54,749 nucleotides of DNA from Hymenobacter terrenus (GTDB lineage: Bacteria; Bacteroidota; Bacteroidia; Cytophagales; Hymenobacteraceae). The stretch is taken from contig NZ_LATM01000030.1 in the NCBI RefSeq assembly GCF_000972495.1, positions 1 through 54,749 of the forward strand. The letters are read 5' to 3'. Below the pieces are notes generated by a model, which saw only the letters and a list, made by a program, of their open reading frames with translations, had not been told where the DNA came from and searched no databases. Below are positions 46,254 to 53,456 of the stretch, one piece after another. The position numbers were made by a program, and so were the translations under genes. Every line of letters starts with the position of its first letter. The stretch's first letter is position 1.

Positions 46254-46532
46254 TTAAAACGGCGCCTGAAAATAGGGCCACGTGAAATAGAGCACCGCGC
46301 CTTGCAGCAGCGTCAACACCAGGGTAACGCCCCAGAAAGCGGCTTTGCGGTTTTTATGGTGCAGCAGCCAAATCGCCGCCCACGCGCCGGGTGCTGCGCC
46401 CGGTAGTGTGGCAAGGTGCAGCGTTTTTTCGGCGATGCGCCGCTGGCCCCGTTGGGCTTTGCGTTTATCCCAGGCGAAGAGCAGGAAACACAGCAGATTG
46501 AAAAATAACAGGCAGCTCAGGAGGATGGTCAT
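46254..46532 (-). CDS. DUF1294 small membrane protein
   Basis: 92 residues from the ATG at 46532; the frame is open to 46688 without meaning. It has a first helix (LLSCLLFFNLLCFLLFAWDKRKA), then RRIAEKTLHLATLPGAAPGAWAAIWLLHHKNRKAAFWG and a last helix. The WDK...RI-E-x-x-L-H...G-x-x-G...HK pattern is that of DUF1294. The role of the family is unknown. It is transcribed toward the defence operon and shares no operon with it. Confidence 0.88.
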   Translation of the reverse strand: MTILLSCLLFFNLLCFLLFAWDKRKAQRGQRRIAEKTLHLATLPGAAPGAWAAIWLLHHKNRKAAFWGVTLVLTLLQGAVLYFTWPYFQAPF

Positions 46533-47034
46533 GGGGGCGGGCGGCGGGCCTTGCGGCTTAGGCGGGGCAGGGTTTCGGCCGGGGTAATGGTGGCCCGGGT
46601 CTGAACCGGTCGGACGGGTTCGGGAACGGGCGCGAAAAACGGGATGCCAGCGGTTTGGCAGCCGAAGATGGCCCCAGCGGGGCCGCAAGTTATGGCGCTG
46701 CGTTCAGCAAAAAGGCGGGGCATCTTCCAGAAGCCCTAGCCCCGCCAGCGGCTGGGGCTTCTGCATGGCACGGCCCGCTGTAACGCCGCCATCTACGCCA
46801 TTGCCGCGCACCCAGCTCCGCGGCCAGCGTAACGGCGTTGTCCCCGAAGCCCGCGGCAAAGCCCCGCTTCCCACCGGCTGTGGGGCTTTTTGGGGGTGTG
46901 CCGGGCCGGTGAGAGCGGCCGTTGGAAGCGGCGTTAAACTTAACGGCACCTTAGTTACTTCCGCTATGGTTCACTTCATCTCCCAACTACAGGCCGGGGC
47001 CCGCTGGGCGGCCACCCCGCCCAAATTTCCCGCA
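46533..47034. other. Intergenic stretch with two hairpins
   Basis: 502 bases. It holds the hairpin 46729-46762 and a second one near 46857-46893 (AAAGCCCC ... GGGGCTTTT). The plus-strand frame open from 46765 joins the photolyase frame but has no conserved look. I see no other gene. Confidence 0.5.
46729..46762. repeat. Hairpin of the AGAAGCCCCAGC family, second copy
   Basis: Arms 46729-46740 and 46751-46762 with one G:T pair. The loop and right flank match 46109-46150 closely; a diverged relative lies at 48596-48627. Confidence 0.65.
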
Positions 47035-48351
47035 ATGACCGTTCTCTACTGGCTGCGCAACGACCTGCGCCTGCACGACAACGAGGCCCTCGCGGCCCTG
47101 CCCGCCGACACCACCGCCCTGCTGCCCGTGTACTGCTTCGACCCCGTGGCGCTCGGGCCCGATGCCTACCTGGGCCGGCCGCGCACGGGGCCCCACCGCC
47201 TGGCCTTCTTGCTCGACAGCCTCGCCGACCTGCAGCAGCGGTACGCGGCGCTGGGCTCGGGCATCCACTTCGCCGTGGGCCGGCCCGAGGAGGTGCTGCC
47301 CGCCCTGGCCCGGCAGCTGGGCGCCGGGGCCGTGCACGCCAGCACCGAGCACACCACCGAGGAAGAAGAAGCCGAAGAAGCCCTGGTAGCCGCCCTCGGC
47401 CCGGCGGTGCCCCTGCGCCGCTTCGAAACCCTGACGCTGCTGCACCCCGCCGACCTGCCCATTGCCGTGGGCCGGCTGCCGCTGTCGTTCAGCAAGTTTC
47501 GGTTCGACGTGGCGGCCCACGTGCGCGTGCGTCCTCCCCTGCCCGCCCCGCGCCAGCTGCCGCCCCTGCCCGGCGGGTTTGCGCCCGCGCCGCAGCCCAC
47601 GGCCGAGGCCCTGGCCACCGCGCTGGGGCAGCCGGCGGCGGCCCGGCCCGTGCCCGACCGCCGCTCGGCCCTGCCCGCGCTGGGCGGGGGCGAAACCGCC
47701 GGCCTGGCCCGCCTGCACGACTACGCCGTGGAGCGCCACCTAATCGGCCGCTACGACGACACCCGCAACCAAATGCTGGGGGAGGCCTTCAGCACCAAGT
47801 TTTCGCCCTGGCTGGCCAACGGCAGTCTCTCGGCCCGGCAGGTGTGGGCGGCCATCGATGGCTACGATGCCGCCCACGGCGCCCGCAGCAAAGGGGCCAT
47901 GCAGCTGCGGCTGGAACTGCTGTGGCGCGACTATTTCCGCCTGCTGGCCCAGAAAACGGGCCCCGATTTCTTCCGCTGGCGCGGCCTGCGCGACCAGTTG
48001 CCCAAGCCCATCCGGCCCGACCAGGCGGTGTTTGCGGACTGGGCCGCCGGCCGCACCGGCAACGCCTTCGTCGACGCCAACATGCGCGAGCTGGCCGCCA
48101 CGGGCTTCATGAGCAACCGGGGCCGGCAAAACGCGGCGAGCTACCTCATCCACGACCTGCACCAGGACTGGCGCTGGGGCGCGGCCTGGTTCGAGCACCT
48201 GCTCATCGACCACGACGCGGCCTCGAATTGGGGCAACTGGAAGTACATCGCCGGCACTGGCACCGACGTGCGCGACACCGCCTTCGACGTGGCTCAGCAG
48301 GCCCGGCGCTACGACCCGCAGCAGCGCTACGTGCGCACCTGGCGCTCGTAG
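47035..48351 (+). CDS. DASH-type cryptochrome/photolyase
   Basis: 438 residues from the ATG at 47035 (MTVLYWLRNDLRLHDN); another ATG at 46966 adds 23 non-conserved residues. The N-terminal antenna domain is alpha/beta (about 1-130). The FAD-binding helical domain includes GRYDDTRNQML, FSTKFSPWLANGSLSARQVW, then TGFMSNRGRQNAASYL and NWGNWKYIAGTGTD, both DASH hallmarks. DASH proteins repair cyclobutane pyrimidine dimers in single-stranded or loop DNA using blue light, and some act in signalling. The neighbours are a BLUF photoreceptor and endonuclease V. Confidence 0.93.
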   Translation: MTVLYWLRNDLRLHDNEALAALPADTTALLPVYCFDPVALGPDAYLGRPRTGPHRLAFLLDSLADLQQRYAALGSGIHFAVGRPEEVLPALARQLGAGAVHASTEHTTEEEEAEEALVAALGPAVPLRRFETLTLLHPADLPIAVGRLPLSFSKFRFDVAAHVRVRPPLPAPRQLPPLPGGFAPAPQPTAEALATALGQPAAARPVPDRRSALPALGGGETAGLARLHDYAVERHLIGRYDDTRNQMLGEAFSTKFSPWLANGSLSARQVWAAIDGYDAAHGARSKGAMQLRLELLWRDYFRLLAQKTGPDFFRWRGLRDQLPKPIRPDQAVFADWAAGRTGNAFVDANMRELAATGFMSNRGRQNAASYLIHDLHQDWRWGAAWFEHLLIDHDAASNWGNWKYIAGTGTDVRDTAFDVAQQARRYDPQQRYVRTWRS

Positions 48352-48595
48352 CCCCGGCGGGCCCCTTCGCAGGGCTTTCCGCGGAAAAATCGACTGCTGC
48401 TGGCCGCGGCGGGCCTACAACTTATCTGACGTGGAGGCTATGCCTCCAATGCCGCACCAGCGGCAGTGCGGGGCTGTGACCATCGGCTCCTCCCGGCGCT
48501 GTGTGCTATCGCGAGGCACAGCCTCGCCCAGAAGACTGTCACGAGTTACGCTGCGCTAAACTCGCGCAGATGATGCCGGCGGCTCTTGGTTCCGG

Positions 48596-48627
48596 GAATC
48601 CCCCGCCCCACCCGCGGCTGGGGATTC
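48596..48627. repeat. Diverged hairpin of the AGAAGCCCCAGC family
   Basis: GAATCCCC at 48596-48603 with GGGGATTC at 48620-48627; the right flank (CTGCATGTCACCGCCCACCGG) resembles that of the copies at 46109 and 46729. Confidence 0.55.
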
Positions 48628-48750
48628 TGCATGTCACCGCCCACCGGAAATCTCGACTGCGCCGCCCTTGTACGAATAAAATTGATATGCTGTCCAATTC
48701 GGGCCGTTTTACCGGTGCGCCTCCCTCCCGGCCTCGAAAAATGCTTGGCT

Positions 48751-48914
48751 TAGGGTGTGTAGAAAGTAATCAGCAACGGGTCTTTTCAATGCTAAAAGGC
48801 CGTCATGCTGAGCTTGTCGAAGCATCTCTACCGCAATAGTAACTGACTACGTTGCGCGGCAGAGATGCTTCGACAAGCTCAGCATGACCGTTTATTTTGT
48901 TACTGTCCACCCTA
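48751..48914. mobile_element. MITE-like element, copy B (164 bp)
   Basis: The same element as 33633-33798: TAGGGTG start, ATCAGCAACGG, AATGCTAA and GGCCGTC shared, then a long hairpin (about 48802-48834 with 48856-48888, GTCATGCTGAGCTTGTCGAA arm) and GACCGTTTATTT. The right end lacks 4 bases of the terminal repeat and the left end has several changes, so it is older or decayed. Confidence 0.8.
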
Positions 48915-49048
48915 GCCAAAACCGCGCAAGCTGGGCAGAACTTAATAGCTCTACGCCACTTGCGCGGTCCCGCATGGGCCCGACCAACCACTAGTCGATA
49001 CAGGGCACAACCCTACCAGGTATGCCCCTGCGGCATCTAAGCCACCAG

Positions 49049-49477
49049 TTACAATCCGTTGGTGGAGCTGTGGGCAAAGCGCTCTATCATTTGGAAGAGA
49101 GGGCCATCGGCTGGGCTCTGGCTGGGGTCGCGCAGCTTGAGCTGGCGGGGGTTGGCGTAGCCCTGGATTTCTGCCAGCTGGGTGGCGGAGGCGGTGTGAA
49201 AGCCCATCGACCACTGCGCGAAGCGGCGGACGGCAATTGGGCCATAGGCCAGTCGGGTCACGGTTTGGTGGCGTGGGTCGCGCAGGAGCTTCCCGTACAG
49301 GTCGCACAAGGCGGGCACGTCGGCTTCCAGCACCTGCACAAACTGTTTGTTGCCATAAAGCAGTACGCCGGTGATATTCTGCTCCTCGTTCCACTGCCGG
49401 GATTGTCGCAGCAGCGCAACCAAGTCGTCGTCGGAAAAAGGCTGCGTGGCCTGGCTCATATAAATCAATTGGTGCAT
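49049..49477 (-). CDS. BLUF-domain blue-light photoreceptor
   Basis: 142 residues from the ATG at 49477; the frame upstream is not conserved-looking. The BLUF fold covers ~1-95: Tyr6 in LIYMS, N30 in SRQWNEEQNITG, Q48 in FVQVLEAD, and a Trp in QWSMGF. These are the Tyr-Gln-Trp/Asn residues around the flavin that shift its absorption on illumination. There is no output domain, only a ~45-residue tail, so it is a short PixD-like BLUF that signals by protein contact. No obvious partner is adjacent; the photolyase is the closest light-linked gene. Confidence 0.93.
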   Translation of the reverse strand: MHQLIYMSQATQPFSDDDLVALLRQSRQWNEEQNITGVLLYGNKQFVQVLEADVPALCDLYGKLLRDPRHQTVTRLAYGPIAVRRFAQWSMGFHTASATQLAEIQGYANPRQLKLRDPSQSPADGPLFQMIERFAHSSTNGL

Positions 49478-49691
49478 CGGGTGGCGGGTAGGGAAAGAAG
49501 AAGATAACTGAGCCGTAAAATAAGAAGGCGTGCATAAAAATATGGCCTGGGCAGTACCAGAGGCCATAATTTATCACTTTCCGCGCCCCGGCTTGCCGGG
49601 CCAAAGCCCCTCTCCTGCTACGTTTTTTTAGCCTGCTATCGAGTAGCGGGAGCGTCGGGAGGAATGTTGAGCTTTCGTGGGGCGGCGGGCG

Positions 49692-49789
49692 CCTCACCCC
49701 CGGCCCCTCTCCGGTGGAGAGGGGAGTCTGACGATTTCGTTGAGCGCATTTCTGGCTCGCCTCTCCGCGGGAGAGGGCTGTGGTGAGGT
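49692..49789. repeat. Inverted pair of CCTCACC...GGAGAGG hairpins
   Basis: Left unit 49692-49725 and right unit 49758-49789 are imperfect reverse complements, each with its own small CTCTCC/GGAGAG hairpin. It lies in the 403-base gap between the BLUF gene and endonuclease V, which otherwise shows nothing. Confidence 0.7.
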
Positions 49790-49880
49790 GACCAGGGCCG
49801 TAGGCACGGCTACTTTAGGTTGGATGGTCCTATGTTTGAGCCGGTGCTTAACCTTAGGCTCCCTCTAATCTAAACCTGTC

Positions 49881-50543
49881 ATGCTAACCGAGGCGGAAGC
49901 AATTCTCATTCAACAGGCGCTGAGCCAGCGCGTCATCCGGCACGATGAGCTGCCCCGGCCGGTGCGCGTCATCGCCGGGACCGACGTTGAGTATGACAAG
50001 CACAGCGACCAGATTGCCGGCGCCATCGTGCTGCTGGACGCCGACACAAAGGCAGTGCTCGAAGTGGCCACTCATGTTATGCGGGCCCCTTTTCCGTACA
50101 TCCCCGGCTTGTTCTCGTTCCGCGAAATGCCGGCCCTGCTCGCAGCTTATCAGCAGTTGCGGCGGCAACCGGATGTCATTATTTGCGATGGGCACGGCTT
50201 GGCTCATCCGCGCCGGTTTGGCCTGGCCTGCCACCTTGGGGTCGAGCTGGACATCCCGACCATCGGCTGCGGCAAAACCCGATTCATTGGCCGCTACGAA
50301 GGCCCAGACCCGGAGCGTGGAGCGTCGGCTCCCCTCCTCGATGAGGCGACCGACGAGGTGCTGGGCCTCGTGCTGCGGACGCAAACGGGCATCAACCCGC
50401 TCTTCGTATCGGTTGGGCACCGCGTTTCGCTGGCCACGGCCGCTCAACTGGTGCTCGCAATGAGTGAGGCCGTGCGGCTGCCTGAAACCACCCGGCAAGC
50501 CGATAAATACGCCCGCGAGGCATTGCTAGCGGCTATCGGCTGA
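49881..50543 (+). CDS. nfi: Endonuclease V (deoxyinosine 3'-endonuclease)
   Basis: 220 residues, normal length. Catalytic acids are D35 in AGTDVEY, E82 in FSFREMPALL and D103 in CDGHGLAHPRRFG. PFPYIPG carries the strand-separating wedge residues, and PTIGCGKTRFIG is the usual basic segment. It nicks DNA one base 3' to deaminated bases such as inosine. Guanine deaminase is ~16 kb away and unrelated. There is no operon partner; the start is the ATG at 49881. Confidence 0.95.
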   Translation: MLTEAEAILIQQALSQRVIRHDELPRPVRVIAGTDVEYDKHSDQIAGAIVLLDADTKAVLEVATHVMRAPFPYIPGLFSFREMPALLAAYQQLRRQPDVIICDGHGLAHPRRFGLACHLGVELDIPTIGCGKTRFIGRYEGPDPERGASAPLLDEATDEVLGLVLRTQTGINPLFVSVGHRVSLATAAQLVLAMSEAVRLPETTRQADKYAREALLAAIG

Positions 50544-50593
50544 TATGGATATTGCCCCAACTGAGCTAGGGTGTATTCTTTGACCCACTAATT

Positions 50594-50842
50594 ATGAAGC
50601 AAAATTCTGTAGGTCAGCGACTAAGAAAGAGTGATTAAGAACATGGCCATGAGCGCAAAATTCTTCATTACATTGAACAAAGCCCTACAAACACGCATAA
50701 TTATATTAGCAAGAGCAATTCTATACCTAATGCAAACTACTTAGCAGAGGCAATAAACCATTTTAAGAACGTGAACCCAGTATGGCTGTTCACTGGGCGG
50801 GGAGAGGGTTTTAAGGCTGATGCCCTTACCCCGCAAACCTAG
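50594..50842 (+). pseudogene. Broken XRE/cI-type transcriptional regulator
   Basis: A single reading frame of 82 codons with one in-frame TAA at codon 15 (50636-50638). It starts MKQNSVGQRLRKSD, then after the stop continues HERKILHYIEQSP, NYISKSNSIPNANYLAEAINHF, KNVNPVWLFTGRGEGF and a stop at 50840. The N-x-N-x-x-W-L-x-T-G-x-G ending is the hallmark of the helix-turn-helix domain of phage-type and host XRE repressors. The early stop, and apparently a missing middle part, mark it as a remnant. DNA to 51082 holds a short open stretch (about 50878-50982) that may be the rest of it. The rest of this gap looks empty. Confidence 0.7.
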
Positions 50843-51082
50843 ACAAACATTTCCGGCAAAAAGAACGCAGATAAAAACACTTACTCCCGATACGCTCACG
50901 CTATTGCAACAAGGTCCTTTTACTCAATACGGCCACGTGAACGTTGGTTACACATTCATTCGCTGGAGCGAACACCATTAAACAACCCAAGGCACCTGCG
51001 CTAGCAGTAGTCATGCTTAGAAACTGAAGCCTCCTGTGCGGGGGCATAACCTGCCTAATTAGTCCCCTCTGCCATTCTACCC

Positions 51083-51979
51083 ATGAGCAGCTTCCGCTAC
51101 TTTGTTCACCGTGCGCTCGATGCTGAAGACGGAGGTTCCTCCACCGTCGAACGGTTTACCGATACCCTGCTTATCAGCTTAGTACTACTTAACACGGTGG
51201 CCGTTATCATGGAGTCGGTACCACACTTGTACCAGCAGTATCGTAGTTGGTTTACCGGGATTGAGATAATATCGGTCTATGTTTTCACCCTGGAGTACGT
51301 GGCCCGTGTTTGGTCAGCAGTAGAAGACCGACGCTTCCGACACCCCATCAGTGGGCGCCTACGATTCGCTTTCACGCCGTTTGCCCTCATTGACCTACTG
51401 GCCATTCTGCCCTTTTATCTTACTCTGGGGGGCTTTGACTTGCGATTTTTGCGCGTGGTACGCCTCTTCCGGGTGCTGAAGGTAACGCGCTACGTGAAGG
51501 CACTGCGGCTCATTCAGAAGGTAGTGCGCCGGAAACGACCCGAACTGCTCGTGACCGTTGGTGTGATTGCTGTCATGCTCATTCTGGTATCGAGCATGAT
51601 GTATTACGTCGAAAGCGAGGCCCAGCCCGACAAGTTCGGTTCCATTCCCGAAACCATGTGGTGGGGTGTAGCTACGCTGACTACTGTAGGTTACGGCGAT
51701 GTGTATCCTATTACACCACTAGGCAAAATACTTAGCAGTTTGATTGCCGTGCTTGGGCTGGGGTTGTTTGCCATTCCCACCGGCTTATTGGCATCTGGCT
51801 TTACTGAGCATGTCACTGAGCAGCACGCACTAGAGTTAACTGATATTGATAAGGAACGTGACTCCCTCAAGCTGGAAATAAACTTGCTCCGCAACCAACT
51901 GGCGATGAAAGACCAACTCATCGCCGCTAAAGACGAAACCATCAGCCTCCTGCGCGGGGGGTATAATCGACCTAATTAA
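51083..51979 (+). CDS. Voltage-gated-type potassium channel subunit
   Basis: 298 residues with six membrane segments. The S4-like segment has regularly spaced Arg (FLRVVRLFRVLKVTR), and the pore has the K+ selectivity filter T201-V-G-Y-G-D206. S6 ends in IPTGLLASGF. A C-terminal coiled coil (~232-290, DKERDSLKLEINLLRNQLAMKDQL) could help the four subunits assemble. The ion transporter family match is clear; gating by voltage is inferred from S4. It is a separate transcription unit in the inner membrane. Confidence 0.92.
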   Translation: MSSFRYFVHRALDAEDGGSSTVERFTDTLLISLVLLNTVAVIMESVPHLYQQYRSWFTGIEIISVYVFTLEYVARVWSAVEDRRFRHPISGRLRFAFTPFALIDLLAILPFYLTLGGFDLRFLRVVRLFRVLKVTRYVKALRLIQKVVRRKRPELLVTVGVIAVMLILVSSMMYYVESEAQPDKFGSIPETMWWGVATLTTVGYGDVYPITPLGKILSSLIAVLGLGLFAIPTGLLASGFTEHVTEQHALELTDIDKERDSLKLEINLLRNQLAMKDQLIAAKDETISLLRGGYNRPN

Positions 51980-52136
51980 TGCCCCGACCTACTACACTAA
52001 TTCTGCCTACGCCAAACGTCGAGCAAAACACCACTATTGTTATATAAAATTAGCCTCCCCATAAAGTAAAGAAATACCCAACCAGCCACAGAAATACGAC
52101 TAATTCGAGGGTAGTCTGCCGACCTTTACGGTGTCC

Positions 52137-53372
52137 ATGCCTACTGCTCCCGCTTCCCACCCGTATTCTCTCGGCTTCTGGCTGATGTGCTTGTCGTCGT
52201 TTCTGTTTTTCCTCAGCTTCAACCTGCTGCTGCCGGAGCTGCCCGACCACCTCACGCAGCTGGGCGGCGGCGAGTACAAGGGCTACATCATTGCCTTGTT
52301 TACGCTCACGGCGGCCCTGTCGCGGCCGTTTTCGGGCAAGCTGGCCGATACCGTGGGCCGCATCCCCGTGATGGTGTTTGGTTCGTTGGTGTGCTTTGTG
52401 TGCGGGTTTTTCTACCCCTGGGCCCTCACCGTGACGGGCTTTCTGACGCTGCGGCTGCTCCACGGCTTCAGCACCGGGTTCAAGCCGACGGGGACGGCCG
52501 CGTTCATCGCCGACATCGTGCCCGTGGGCCGGCGCGGCGAGGCTATGGGCCTGCTCGGCGTGACGGGGTCGCTGGGCATGGCGTTTGGGCCGGCGTTCGG
52601 GTCGTGGATAGCGCAGCACTTCTCGTTGAACACCATGTTTTACTGTTCCAGCGGGGCGGCCCTGCTCTCGCTGCTGGTGCAGGGCACTCTCACCGAAACG
52701 CTGCCCCAGGCGCAGCGGCGGCGCTTTAGCCTGGGGCTGCTGAAACTGAAATGGACCGAGGTGCTGGAGCCCCGCGTGCTGGCGCCGGCCGTGGTTACGC
52801 TGCTGTGTCTGTTTCCCTACGGCGCGGTGCTCACCGTGGTGCCCGACCAGAGCCGGCTGCTGGGCCTGACGGGCTCGACCAAGGGCCTGTTCTACGTCTG
52901 CTACACGGTGGCCTCGCTGGGCATCCGGCTGGTGGCGGGCAAGGCCTCCGATACCCACGGACGGGTGCCGGTGCTGCGGCTGTCGGCGGGCATTCTGGCG
53001 GCGGGACTGGCGCTACTGGTGTGGTCGCCGTCGGTGGCGTGGTTTCTGACGGCGGCCGTGGTAATAGGCATCGGCACGGGGCTGAATTCGCCTACGCTCT
53101 ACGCCTGGACTATCGACCTGAGCCACCCCGAGCACCGGGGCCGCAGCGTAGCCACCATGTACATTGCCCTCGAAATCGGCATTGGCCTGGGGGCGCTGCT
53201 GGCCGGCTGGATATTCGCCAACCAGCCCAGCCGCCTGCCCTACGTGCACGGGCTCAGCCTGCTGTGCGTGCTGCTGGCCGTGGCTTACCTATTTATGGTG
53301 AAGTCGAGCGGCCCAATAGTGGCTGCCGACGAGGAACGCGCCCCGGTGCCATCGGCCGAAGAAGTAGTGTGA
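52137..53372 (+). CDS. Major facilitator superfamily transporter
   Basis: 411 residues from the ATG at 52137 (a GTG two codons before is possible). About twelve hydrophobic segments are seen. The loop 2-3 motif A is GKLADTVGRIPV, and its half-repeat GKASDTHGRVPV lies in loop 8-9. The R-L-L-H-G-F-S-T-G-F-K segment is TM4 motif B-like. It is a drug- or metabolite-exporter type, but the substrate cannot be told. The C-terminus is hydrophilic. An AT-rich 9-bp palindrome (53379-53387 with 53392-53400) follows the stop. Confidence 0.9.
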   Translation: MPTAPASHPYSLGFWLMCLSSFLFFLSFNLLLPELPDHLTQLGGGEYKGYIIALFTLTAALSRPFSGKLADTVGRIPVMVFGSLVCFVCGFFYPWALTVTGFLTLRLLHGFSTGFKPTGTAAFIADIVPVGRRGEAMGLLGVTGSLGMAFGPAFGSWIAQHFSLNTMFYCSSGAALLSLLVQGTLTETLPQAQRRRFSLGLLKLKWTEVLEPRVLAPAVVTLLCLFPYGAVLTVVPDQSRLLGLTGSTKGLFYVCYTVASLGIRLVAGKASDTHGRVPVLRLSAGILAAGLALLVWSPSVAWFLTAAVVIGIGTGLNSPTLYAWTIDLSHPEHRGRSVATMYIALEIGIGLGALLAGWIFANQPSRLPYVHGLSLLCVLLAVAYLFMVKSSGPIVAADEERAPVPSAEEVV

Positions 53373-53456
53373 GCGGAATTAAATAATGGCTATTATTTAA
53401 AAGTATTGGCCTATTTTTGGGGATTCAAAACTATCTACTCCTTTTCTTTTTTGCTG

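Larger units (their letters stand above)
48352..49048. other. Intergenic stretch with several repeats
   Basis: 697 bases. It holds short palindromes (GAGGC-TAT-GCCTC near 48432; CGAGTT...AACTCG near 48542), the hairpin at 48596-48627 and the MITE-like copy B at 48751-48914. No gene is supported. Confidence 0.5.

Noticed and set aside
46987..47739. A 250-residue minus-strand gene opposite the photolyase
   Set aside because: Gly/Gln/Ala-rich shadow of the GC-rich DASH gene.
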